DNA of 64,000 nucleotides, from NCBI GenBank assembly GCA_017654935.2, contig CM065680.1, positions 37,780,426-37,844,425 of the forward strand, written 5' to 3'. Shown here in pieces: positions 38,101 through 45,189 of the stretch; positions within the stretch are counted from its first letter, which is position 1, and every line of letters begins with the position of its first letter. Position numbers and translations under genes: made by a program. Source of the stretch: Phymorhynchus buccinoides (taxonomy: Eukaryota > Mollusca > Gastropoda > Neogastropoda > Raphitomidae). The notes under the pieces were generated by a model. The model made no database searches, was not told the origin of the DNA, and was given only the letters and a program-made list of their open reading frames with translations.

Positions 38101-41100
38101 TGGCATGGCCTTGTTTTGTCGAACCAGATGAAGGACACGGTTTTCTTCATGATCATCCTGCTGATCTTCGTGCTGGCCTACGCGGTCATGTCGGAGTCCA
38201 TGCTGTACCCCTACAGTGAGCCCACCTGGCCTCGGCTCTTCCACCTGCCTCGCAAAGCCTACTGGCAGGTCTTTGGGGAACTCAGTCTGTCAGAGATCGA
38301 AAACAGAGGTATGTAAGAGAGAGGAAGGGAGTGGGGGATGGGGGGGTTGGCAGAGAGGGAAGTAGAGGTTAGTGAGGAACACACTCACTCATGCAAAGTA
38401 TACAATTGCATGCACACAAACGTACACATGGCCTCGGCACTTCCACCTGCCCTGCAAAGCCTACTGGCAGGTCTTTGGGGAACTCAGTCTGTCAGAGATC
38501 GAAAACAGAGGTATGTAAGAGAGAGGAAGGGAGTGGGGGGTGGGGTGGTTGGCAGAGAGGGAAGTAGAGGTTAGTGAGGAACACACGCACATGCACAGTC
38601 TCACTCATGCAAAGTATACAATTGCATGCACACAAACGTACACCTGGCCTCGGCTCTTCCACCTGCCCCGCAAAGCCTACTGGCAGGTCTTTGGGGAACT
38701 CAGTCTGTCAGAGATCGAGAACAGAGGTGTGTAGGAGAGAGGAAGGGAGAAGGGGGTGGGGGGGAGGGGAGGCAGGCAGAGAGGGAAGTAGAGAGAGGTT
38801 AGTGAGGAACACACGCACATGCACGATCTCCATCATGCAAAGTATACAATTGCATGCACACAAATGAACACATGTACACACACACAAATGCATGTTCAGA
38901 CACATGTCATCTCTCTCTCTCTCTCTCACTCTCTCTCACACACACTCTCTCTCTCTCTCCCACATACACCCGCACACACATATGTGTGCGCACACACACA
39001 CACACACACACTGCCATAAAGTCAAAATGCAGTCATAATGTTGGGTTTTCCGAATAGGCGTTCTCCTTCAGTCAGAAATGATTTGTTGTAGGTCTTTTCA
39101 TTTTCTCTTCCCCCTATGTCTAACAACTGAACTGCCTTTTATCTTTAACAAATGAACTAAATGACGTTGCCCCATCTTTTTTCCTCAATTTGCAGAAAAG
39201 GAATCGTGCTCAGAGAACCAGTCCATGCACTCTGGGTTCGACACTCCGCAATGTCCGACAGAATATGGCAGTTACATCGTGCCCTTTCTGATGGGCATCC
39301 ACGTCATGATCACCAACGTTCTACTGCTTAACCTTCTCATTGCGCGCTTTGGGTATGAGATTTTTATAGTATTATTTGTGCTGGTAGTAGTTTTAGTATT
39401 AATACTTGAAGTATTAGTGCACATCATGATCACCAACGTTCTGCTGCTCAGTCTTCTCATCGCTCGCTTTGGGTATGAGATTTTCCTGTAGTATTATTTG
39501 TGCTGGTAGTAGTTTTAGTATTAATACTAGAAGTATTAGTGCACATCATGATCACCAACGTTCTGCTGCTAAACCTTCTTATCGCTAGCTTTGGGTATGA
39601 GATTTTCCTGTAGTATTATTTGTGCTGATAGTAGTTTTAGTATTAATACTAGAAGTATTAGTGCACATCATGGTCACCAACGTTCTGCTGCTCAACCTTC
39701 TCATCGCTCGCTTTGAGTATGAGATTTTCCTGTAGTATTATTTGTGCTGGTAGTAGTTTTAGTATTAATACTAGAAGTATTAGTGCACATCATGGTCACC
39801 AACGTTCTGCTGCTCAACCTTCTCATCGCTCGCTTTGGGTATGAGATTTTCCTGTAGTAGTTGTAGTTGTAGTATAGTAGTACCATATTTTTCGGACTAT
39901 AAGGCGATACTTTTTCCCCAGACTTAGACCCCTGCGCCTTATAATATGACTAATAAAATAGTAAAAAAATATAATAACAAAATCTGAAATTTGGGTAAAA
40001 TTTGGGGGATGCGCCTTATATAAAGGTGCGCCTTATAGTCAGAAAAATATGGTACTTTGGTGTAGTAGTACTTGTGGTGCTAGTACTAGTAGTTTTAGTA
40101 TTAGTACCATAAAAACTGGACTATAATACGCACCTGTATATAAGCCGCATTCCTTAAATTAACAAAATATGAGGTATTTATTCACATACAATGTATAAGC
40201 CGCACCAGTTTATAAGCCGCAGAGAAAATTACATGTGCATAAACCAACACAAATATAGAAGTTCTCCTATCAGAACATGAGTATTTAATGTTCTCAGACA
40301 CTTTAAACATGAGATTTGAATCTATTGATTACCAAAACCAGTTTTGAGTCTAAAGAAGCTCAAAATAGGCTGAAGAATGTGGCCAGAAACAGATTTAATC
40401 ATACTGATAAACGTAGAATGGAAAAAAATCCACAGATAAGCCGCATCAGTCTATAAGCCGCATGGGCCAAAGTTGAGGAAAAAAGTAGCAGCTTATAGTC
40501 CGCATTTTACGGTACTACAGTGGTACCCCTCTAATAAGACGCTCGTAAATGTGACTTCTCCTCACATACGACTGATTTTTTTTTTCCTGAACACATTCCA
40601 CTATATATCCTATGCCGCAAATACGACTTTTCCTGAGTTCCGACTTACGACCCGATTTCAGGGGTTGAGATGCGACCACAATCTTATCTTTTTGCAGTCA
40701 AGTTTGTGCAAATTGATCTCTCGATGAAAAGCAGACGAACTCGTGATCGAAAGTCATGGCAACGGGTCCGATGGCAACTTCGATGGCCCATGTTGCACTC
40801 ACACACAAACTACACATAACAGTACAGACCTAATCTTCGCCATAACGGACCTACTAAATACTGGATTATGCACAACGACACAACACAACACAAAACATGA
40901 CAAAGTAACGCTCTGGCAGTTCATTTTTAGTCACAGTTTGCACACAGAGAACTTTTACCGCGCATACAACTCGGCTGACAAAATGGCGCCGCATACACCG
41001 CAGATACGAAATCACGGCAAACGCTAATGCGCCAGCTGCTTTCATTTATCGGATTTTGTGAGTTGTTTGCATTCAGCGAGAGTTGTAGTGCACACACTAA

Positions 41101-43056
41101 CGTCGATTTATCAGTCTGATAGCGGAAAGGAGCTGCTTTTCAACTTTTTTTTGTAAAGTGAAACCATTCTGATTCACTGAGTTCCAACTTATGGAGTATG
41201 ACCGATCACCTAGTTTCAACTTGGAAGTTGCTTGGTCCTCTAATAAGACCACCCCTCAGATAAGACTTTTTTTTCACCGCACTTTCAAGGTCTTATTAGA
41301 GGGGTACCACTGTAGTAGTAGTATTCCACATCATGATCACCACGTTCTGCTGCTTAACCTTATCAATCGCTTTGGGTACAACAGTTTCTTGTGGCAGTAG
41401 TTCTAGTGTACTAGTACTTGTGGTGGTAGTTTTAGTATTAGTACTAGAAGTAGTATTCCACATGATCACCAACATTATGCTCGTCAAACCTTCTCATTGC
41501 TTACTTTGGGTATGAAGTTTTTCTTGTTATTGTTATTGTAGTACAGTGGAACCTCCCTTATAAGACCTCCCATTATAAGACTCCCTCCCATATAAGACCT
41601 ACTTCTCTGAGACATTGCCCTTCTTTGTAAGTATTAAAATTACCTCCCTTATAAGACCCCTCCCTTATAAGACCTCATTTTGGAGGATTTTTGAAGGTCT
41701 TATAAGGGAGGTTCCACTGTAGTGGTGGTGGTTATGGCTTGCTGTGTTGATAGATGACAATGTCACCCCGCAGTGTAGACTTTAGAAGTGATGTCCCAAG
41801 GCCCCTGTCATAGGATATAGAATACTAACAGGTCTGCGCGTTGGTTGGGTACGTGCATACCCACCCCCCTTCTTGAAATCATACAGATTGTAAAGAAATC
41901 ATGTCATGCTTGCATCATTGTTAAATTTAGAGGGGTGCGCAACCCCCTCTAGTAGTCCTATTAAAACAGAAAATGTCTGATTCTGTTGTCCCCTCCGTCA
42001 GGACAAATGTCCTAATTGAAAATTCACACCAGCAGACTTTGTCCCATTTTGTACAGTATCACAGACATTTGTGTTCTATTGATTTTCCTGTTTCAGCATA
42101 TTTTGGCCTATTGATTGTCCTGTTGATTTTCCCGTTTCGGGACATTTTGACCTATTGATTTTCCTGTTTCAGGACATATTGTCCTATTGATTTTGTTGTA
42201 GGACATTTTGATCTGTTGATTTTCAGGTTTCAGGACATTTTGTCCTGTTGATATTCCTGTTTCAGGACATTTTGACATTGGTTTTCGTATTTAAGGACAT
42301 TTTGACCTGTTGATTTTCCTGTTTCAGGTCATTTTGACATTGATTTTCCTGTTTCAGGACATTTTGACCTATTGATTTTCCTGTTTCGGGACATTTTGAC
42401 TGATTTTCCTGTTTCCGGACATATTGTCCTATTGATTTTCATGTTTCAGCACAATTTGGCCTATTGATTTTCATGTTTCAGGGCATTTTGACCTATTGAT
42501 TTTTGTATTTCGGGACATTTTGACATTGGTTTTCCTGTTTCAGGACATATTGTCCTATTGATCCTGTTTCAGGTGATTTTGACCTATTGATTTTCCCGTT
42601 TCAGGATGTATTATCATTTCCCCATCCTCATAGCACATCCTCAGTGTATCACTGCTTTTTGGACTGAAATTAAAGCATTTTCCATTCACATTTTCTCCAC
42701 ACGCACACAGCCAGACCTTTTCCCAAGTGCAGGGCGAGGCGGAAAAGTACCAGTCGTGGCACCGTTGTCAGATCATCACGGAGTACTACAACCGGCCCGC
42801 CTACCCCCCTCCTTTCAACGTCCCCTACACCGTCTGCTACTTCCTGGCCAAGCTCGTCATCAAGCTCAAGCGCTGCCTCTGTGCGTGCTGCAGCCGTCCT
42901 CGACGGCGACCGGCTGACCGTGGTCAAGGTGACAACGCCGTGGGCATGGAGATGAGTGCCAGGGGGCATCAGGGCCAGATTGATCGGAATGCCGCCCCGG
43001 GGAGCTCTGGTGTGGCTGGGGAGCAGAACCCACTGCTTGGCACCAGTATGGGATAG
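23457..43056 (+). CDS. TRPM: TRPM-family cation channel, S1 to C-terminus (5' part missing)
   Basis: Exons 25827-25917, 32384-32524, 34199-34323, 34712-34862, 38128-38308, 39196-39352 and 42711-43056, optionally preceded by a 20-nt micro-exon at 23457, splice in consistent phases and give about 390 residues. They cover S1 to S6, the pore loop, the TRP helix and a short tail. TRPM channels are tetrameric, Ca2+-permeable or Ca2+-activated cation channels. Diagnostic: EEFRQ in S2, HWNLLD in S3, pore YWQVFGEL, an extracellular Cys pair, S6 [13 protein letters not shown], then FSQVQ and [12 protein letters not shown]. The family's roughly 700-residue N-terminal MHR region is not visible. The tail is short, with no obvious coiled coil and no NUDT9-H or kinase domain. 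S6 resembles TRPM2 and TRPM8 most. Confidence 0.88.
23655..23990 (+). mobile_element. SINE-like repeat family H, near full-length copy
   Basis: GGGGATACCGGGGGGTCTTT to GGGAACGCAGAAGAAGAAG, ending in a (GAA)n tail. Partner of 18971-19300; shorter pieces at 2532-2683, 15201-15350 and 31205-31350. Confidence 0.82.
24233..24428. mobile_element. Small MITE with CACACATACGATT ends
   Basis: ACACACATACGATTCGG...AATGCGAT is mirrored by ATCGCATCCCCATACGATTT then TACGTGTGTGTG. Inner arms GTGAGTCATGATTCA / TGAATCATGACTCATG are also complementary. Confidence 0.75.
24995..25790 (+). repeat. Minisatellite, ~75-76-bp unit, about 10 copies
   Basis: Unit: GCGACTTCAAAATAGCGACT, ATGAAAACAGCAACCGTCAA, AACAGTGACTGTATCACAAT, AGTAACCGTCAATATTA. 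Ends about 35 bp before a TRPM exon. Confidence 0.95.
25827..25917 (+). CDS. TRPM: TRPM exon: pre-S1 segment
   Basis: Follows a TTTGTGCAG acceptor. Reads [18 protein letters not shown] then [12 protein letters not shown] and ends at GTGAGT. The last residues correspond to the TRPM pre-S1 pattern in which an aromatic or small residue, S/A-P-V, and an aromatic precede S1. It joins in phase 0 to [11 protein letters not shown] of the next exon. A 75-76-bp minisatellite ends only about 35 bp upstream, so the branch point must lie in or next to the repeat. Confidence 0.7.
26099..26347. mobile_element. TTAA-flanked MITE, copy 2
   Basis: Same family as 20473-20727: TTAACCCTTTCACCGCCA...TGGCGGCGAAAGGGTTAA, with CACCCATGTCACTAAAAGGC inside. 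Confidence 0.88.
26722..26857. mobile_element. MITE with GGACTATAAGGCG ends, copy 1
   Basis: ACCGGACTATAAGGCGATAC ... GCGCCTTATAGTCTGAAAAA. Same family as 39881-40054. Confidence 0.82.
27060..27480 (-). pseudogene. Decayed Tc1/mariner-type transposase, N-terminal region
   Basis: The - strand reads [20 protein letters not shown] (helix-turn-helix), then across frameshifts [15 protein letters not shown] and a diverged ISRIASYW...CRHSPGHTD segment. This is the typical Tc1 DNA-binding order including the GRPR AT-hook. The DDE catalytic half is absent. Frameshifts near 27284 and inside make it inactive. Confidence 0.8.
28082..29027. mobile_element. TTAA-flanked element, ~0.95 kb
   Basis: TTAACCCTCTTGTGCCTGAC ... 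CACCGCACAAGAGAGTTAA. Internal duplicated segments (ATTCGCATCGATCGAACAA-like and CACTTCGCGATCTCATAAGT). No transposase frame. Confidence 0.75.
29030..29645 (+). repeat. Degenerate tandem repeat with GATGTTGTGTCA-type units
   Basis: Repeated variants of ATTAGTGTCAATCTAATGTT and TGTCATATTGATGTAGATGTT with no constant period; clearly repetitive, old. Confidence 0.75.
29881..30440. mobile_element. Tigger/pogo-like MITE, ~560 bp
   Basis: CAGTGGAATCCATTTAATTG ... GATTAAGCGGATTCCACTG flanked by TA/TA. Internal TTATTGGCC/ATCGGCC motifs repeat. A CA microsatellite and an AAGAGAGAGAA tract lie inside. No transposase. Confidence 0.88.
30441..31190. other. Unassigned TRPM intron sequence
   Basis: AT-rich, poly-T tracts; no gene or clear repeat recognised. 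Confidence 0.5.
31205..31350 (+). mobile_element. Repeat family H fragment
   Basis: TGTTCCCCCCCCTCCCCC, CTCTTTGGCTCCGCCTTTTC and CCCATGCTCCTGC are diverged family H wording, directly upstream of the TTAA MITE. Confidence 0.6.
31361..31911. mobile_element. TTAA-type MITE, complete copy with ~130-bp inverted ends
   Basis: Left arm 31361-31500 and right arm 31765-31911 are reverse complements (GCTCTGGTTTCCTAGAAATC, CGTCAAATCGGCGATTCCTC). The right end CATCCGTCAGGGTCCACC abuts TTAA. No transposase inside. Confidence 0.85.
32028..32120 (+). repeat. (CA)n microsatellite
   Basis: Nearly pure CA run within a TRPM intron. Confidence 0.95.
32384..32524 (+). CDS. TRPM: TRPM exon: S1-S2
   Basis: 47 codons from GTGTTGCAG to GTTGGT. 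Two hydrophobic spans: [16 protein letters not shown] (S1) and [20 protein letters not shown] (S2). EEFRQ is the TRPM S2 end signature. Its second Glu and its Gln are the E-x-x-Q pair that coordinates Ca2+ in TRPM2/4/5/8. GC content is well above the surrounding intron. Confidence 0.88.
32955..33555. mobile_element. GGGGCGAGTTTC repeat family, copy 1
   Basis: Left GGGGCGAGTTTCACTAGAGG; right GCTCTTGTGAAGCGACCCCC is its loose inverse. Shares GGGGCGAGTTTC, CTAAGAAAC and CTATCGGCAAACGAA with 36655-36990. Confidence 0.6.
33612..34044. mobile_element. MITE with TGTGACCCA ends
   Basis: TGTGACCCAACACCATGAAA, GGGACATTAAG ... CTTAATGTCCCTTTC, TGCTGGGTCACA. Flanked by TATA on both sides. Confidence 0.85.
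34199..34323 (+). CDS. TRPM: TRPM exon: S2-S3 linker and start of S3
   Basis: Acceptor TTCCCCAG, donor GTGAGT, outgoing phase 2. Reads [28 protein letters not shown], then [20 protein letters not shown] supplies the N-x-x-D half of the TRPM Ca2+ site. The basic linker is typical of the TRPM S2-S3 loop. Confidence 0.87.
34389..34415 (+). repeat. Poly-T/poly-G tract
   Basis: TTTTTTTTGG followed by an uninterrupted G run. Confidence 0.9.
34712..34862 (+). CDS. TRPM: TRPM exon: S3-S4 and S4-S5 linker
   Basis: Acceptor TATGTTACAG, donor GTGAGT. Completes S3 ([11 protein letters not shown]), then S4 ([18 protein letters not shown]), then LLLEMVYRM leading into the S4-S5 linker. Incoming phase 2, outgoing phase 0, consistent with both neighbours. 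Confidence 0.87.
34947..36150 (-). mobile_element. Composite of LINE 3' ends, (AAT)n-GCGCTT units, poly-C and CA tracts
   Basis: Two (AAT)n-CATTTATA-GCGCTT...AAGCGCTTACAAT units at 34950-35015 and 35457-35530. Poly-C run at 35058-35100, CA/CCACA at 35150-35225, CA at 35586-35980. GAGATAAGAAGGAGCAAG and TTCATGGATTTGTAACAGAG follow at 36070-36110, wording common in this repeat type. Confidence 0.75.
35289..35460 (-). pseudogene. LINE reverse transcriptase C-terminus
   Basis: The - strand reads [20 protein letters not shown], then [20 protein letters not shown] and TLFKS, a standard non-LTR retrotransposon C-terminus. Truncated upstream. Confidence 0.8.
36650..36995. mobile_element. GGGGCGAGTTTC repeat family, copy 2
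   Basis: GGGGCGAGTTTCTCTGGATA, GGCCTAAGAAACACTT and the mirrored GGGTGTTTCTTAGACC with AACTATCGGCAAACGAA. Confidence 0.6.
37000..38090. other. Unassigned TRPM intron sequence
   Basis: Only simple motifs: (GTTT)n at about 37013-37036 and (GATT)n at about 38070-38094 next to exon 38128. No further exon recognised. Confidence 0.5.
38128..38308 (+). CDS. TRPM: TRPM exon: S5 and pore helix/filter
   Basis: Acceptor TCGAACCAG, donor GTATGT, outgoing phase 1. Reads [20 protein letters not shown] (S5), [14 protein letters not shown], then [25 protein letters not shown] aligns with the TRPM pore helix and selectivity filter; the acidic residue after FG is typical of cation-selective TRPMs. The 3' part of this exon is repeated twice downstream in the intron. 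Confidence 0.92.
38223..38728 (+). repeat. TRPM: Partial tandem duplication of the TRPM pore exon (3 copies)
   Basis: The last ~86 bp of the pore exon with its donor recur at about 38425-38510 and 38641-38726, periods 202 and 216 bp. All copies encode [16 protein letters not shown] without a stop. Donors are GTATGT, GTATGT and GTGTGT. No convincing acceptor precedes copies 2 and 3. Confidence 0.93.
38880..39012 (+). repeat. (CA)n/(CT)n microsatellite
   Basis: Mixed CTCTCT and CACACA runs between duplicated pore sequence and the S6 exon. Confidence 0.9.
39196..39352 (+). CDS. TRPM: TRPM exon: outer pore loop and S6
   Basis: Acceptor AATTTGCAG, donor GTATGA, outgoing phase 2. Contains the outer pore with ESCSEN and PQCP, a Cys pair placed like the disulphide of TRPM2/TRPM8, followed by S6 ending [15 protein letters not shown], close to human TRPM2 [13 protein letters not shown]. 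The last ~57 bp plus donor and intron start recur as a tandem array downstream. Confidence 0.93.
39295..39850 (+). repeat. TRPM: Tandem array of the TRPM S6-exon end
   Basis: The original S6 end (to 39352) and four copies with donors at 39473, 39595, about 39717 and about 39838 (period ~121 bp). Each reads [22 protein letters not shown] peptide; spacer carries TTTTAGTATTAATACTAGAA. One copy has TTTGA before the donor. Confidence 0.93.
39881..40054. mobile_element. MITE with GGACTATAAGGCG ends, copy 2
   Basis: TACCATATTTTTCGGACTAT ... ATAGTCAGAAAAATATGGTA. Same family as 26722-26857. Confidence 0.88.
40105..40514. mobile_element. MITE with TATAAGCCGC ends
   Basis: TACCATAAAAACTGGACTAT ... 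TTATAGTCCGCATTTTACGGTA, with several TATAAGCCGCA motifs internally. About 410 bp, no coding. Confidence 0.85.
40518..41312. mobile_element. Tigger/pogo-like MITE, ~795 bp
   Basis: CAGTGGTACCCCTCTAATAA ... TTATTAGAGGGGTACCACTG, TA on both flanks. Secondary internal CTCTAATAAGACCACCCCTC copy near the right end. No transposase. Confidence 0.9.
41325..41520 (+). repeat. TRPM: Two further, diverged S6-exon copies
   Basis: CACATCATGATCACCACGTT at 41327 and CACATGATCACCAACATTAT at 41458, each followed by a shortened or changed S6 end and the same TAGTACTAGAAGTA-type spacer. Frames are broken. They lie on the far side of three MITEs. Confidence 0.85.
41544..41719. mobile_element. Tigger-like MITE, 176 bp
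   Basis: CAGTGGAACCTCCCTTATAA ... TTATAAGGGAGGTTCCACTG, TA flanks, several internal TATAAGAC units. Confidence 0.92.
42035..42605 (+). repeat. ~31-bp tandem repeat just before the last TRPM exon
   Basis: Units read ATTGATTTTCCTGTTTCAGG then ACATTTTGACCT. Most contain a pyrimidine tract plus CAG, i.e. a 3' splice-site-like motif. The real acceptor lies about 105 bp after the array. Confidence 0.92.
42711..43056 (+). CDS. TRPM: TRPM terminal coding exon: TRP helix and C-terminal tail
   Basis: The acceptor CGCACACAG at 42702-42710 gives the correct phase: [19 protein letters not shown], then [12 protein letters not shown], the TRPM post-S6 signature. The tail holds a basic/cysteine stretch ([15 protein letters not shown]), a Gly/Gln-rich segment and [11 protein letters not shown] before TAG 43054-43056. 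Only about 65 residues follow the PPPF motif, so no long coiled coil, NUDT9-H or kinase domain is encoded in this exon. EQNPLL fits the acidic dileucine sorting consensus. A GT-rich minisatellite starts directly after the stop. Confidence 0.9.
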
Positions 43057-43059
43057 TGT

Positions 43060-44088
43060 GTGTGGTGGTTTTATGTGTGTGAGTGTGGGGGGTATTTTGT
43101 GTCGTGGTTTCGTGTGTATGAGTGTGTGGGATACTGTTGGGTGGTTTTATGTGTGTGAGTGTGGGGGGTATTTTGTGTCGTGGTTTTGTGTGTATGAGTG
43201 TGTGGGATAGTGTTGGGTGGTTTTATGTGTGTGAGTGTGGGGGGTATTTTGTGTCGTGGTTTTGTGTGTATGAGTGTGTGGGATACTGTTGGGTGGTTTT
43301 ATGTGTGTGAGTGTGTGGGGTATTTTGTGTCGTGGTTTTGTGTGTATGAGTGTGTGTATGAGTGTGGGATACTGTTGGGTGGTTTTATGTGTGTGAGTGT
43401 GGGAGGTATTTTGTGTCATGGTTTTGTGTGTATGAGTGTGGGATACTGTTGGGTGGTTTTATGTGTGTGAGTGTGTGGGGTATTTTGTGTCGTGGTTTTG
43501 TGTGTATGAGTGTGTGGGATAGTGTTGGGTGGTTTTATGTGTGTGAGTGTGTGGGGTATTTTGTGTCGTGGTTTTGTGTGTATGAGTGTGTGGGATAGTG
43601 TTGGGTGGTTTTATGTGTGTGAGTGTGTGGGGTATTTTGTGTCGTGGTTTTGTGTGTATGAGTGTGTGGGATAGTGTTGGGTGGTTTTATGTGTGTGAGT
43701 GTGGGGGGTATTTTGTGTCGTGGTTTTGTGTGTATGAGTGTGTGGGATACTGTTGGGTGGTTTTATGTGTGTGAGTGTGTGGGGTATTTTGTGTCGTGGT
43801 TTTGTGTGTATGAGTGTGTGGGATAGTGTTGGGTGGTTTTATGTGTGTGAGTGTGTGGGGTATTTTGTGTCGTGGTTTTGTGTGTATGAGTGTGTGGGAT
43901 ACTGTTGGGTGGTTTTATGTGTGTGAGTGTGGGGGGTATTTTGTGTCGTGGTTTTGTGTGTATGAGTGTGTGGGATACTGTTGGGTGGTTTTATGTGTGT
44001 GAGTGTGGGGGGTATTTTGTGTCGTGGTTTTGTGTGTATGAGTGTGTGGGATACTGTTGGGTGGTTTTATGTGTGTGAGTGTGGGGGG
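43060..44088 (+). repeat. Minisatellite, 76-bp unit
   Basis: Unit: TGTTGGGTGGTTTTATGTGT, GTGAGTGTGGGGGGTATTTT, GTGTCGTGGTTTTGTGTGTA, TGAGTGTGTGGGATAC. Starts right after the TRPM stop, so it probably lies in the 3' UTR or just past it. The MCVSVGGILCRGFV-type frames are repeat artefacts. Confidence 0.95.
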
Positions 44089-44090
44089 TA

Positions 44091-44845
44091 CAGGGAAACC
44101 CATTTAGTACGAGTACGGTTTAAACGAGAGCCCGTGTTTAACGAGTGGTTTCAAAATTCCCGACCACAAGCCTTCTTTTTCCTTGTTAAATAATTCTGCA
44201 TACAACGAGCTTGCTACAACGAGCAACTTGCATATAACGTACAATTTATTGACTCCCAAAGTCAAGCTTTTATGCAAAAACTACGCGGTTAGAACGAGAA
44301 CGCACTTACAACCACACCGCCATCCCAAAGTCAAGCTTTCTTGCACAACTACCTGGCTAGAACGAGAACACGCTGACAACAGCATCGCCATCTTGACCTA
44401 CTCCTCGATATGTAAGCGGCATTCTGATTGGCCGATATAACAACTTGGGTGTCTGCAGCGCAAGCAGACGACACTGGACTCACTCTTTGCGCACTGATCT
44501 TGTGACTTCCGGGAAATTTTAACTTTCTCTTAAAGCGCGTGTGTGGATTTGATGTTTTTGATGTTATCGTGTGTTAATAAACTGTTTTAAAGTGTATGTA
44601 ATCGGCATTAAAAACCCTATGGATACAGGATACTGGGCTTACAACCATGCTTTGTTGGGTAAGTGTGTTGTTTCCGTTTTTCTGTCTTTTTCACACTTTA
44701 CCAACACGCACATCACAGTAGATGTGAGGACCGATTGATAGGTTCGTCAGGGTTGCCAAAATCGATAAAATGGTTTGAACGAGCAATGCTTACAACAAGT
44801 AAATTGGCCCTCTCACCTGGAATTCGTACTAAACGGGTTTCACTG
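44091..44845. mobile_element. Tigger/pogo-like element inserted in the minisatellite, 755 bp
   Basis: CAGGGAAACCCATTTAGTAC ... GTACTAAACGGGTTTCACTG, with TA at 44089-44090 and 44846-44847. The minisatellite resumes exactly (GGGGGG-TA | TA-TTTTGTGTCG). Intact neighbouring units show the empty site. Internal ACGAG-rich repeats; no transposase. Confidence 0.95.
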
Positions 44846-44983
44846 TATTTTGTGTCGTGGTTTTGTGTGTATGAGTGTGTGGGATAGTGTTGGGTGGTTT
44901 TATGTGTGTGAGTGTGGGGGGTATTTTGTGTCGTGGTTTTGTGTGTATGAGTGTGCGGGATAGTGTTGGGTGCTTTTATGTGT
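44846..44983 (+). repeat. Minisatellite continuation
   Basis: Same 76-bp unit continuing after the insertion, ending at the hairpin. Confidence 0.93.
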
Positions 44984-45043
44984 TTGATCAAAGAAACCAC
45001 AAACACCACAACAGTTAGTGGTGTTTGTGGTTTCTTTGATCAA
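44984..45043. repeat. Perfect 25-bp stem hairpin
   Basis: Arm TTGATCAAAGAAACCACAAA-CACCA (44984-45008), loop CAACAGTTAG, perfect reverse complement at 45019-45043. Followed by AACCACTGGCA...CAGTGGC, a second small inverted repeat. Confidence 0.95.
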
Positions 45044-45189
45044 ATATTATCTCCACCATTATGGTGAGAACCACTGGCATCCTTTATGGATCCACCACTA
45101 TTAACAGTGGCATTTTAAGCTATAAAGCCATTTCAAGCCACATTTGTACAGTGCATGGAGGGTTGGTAGTGTTTTGTGGTATAATGTGT

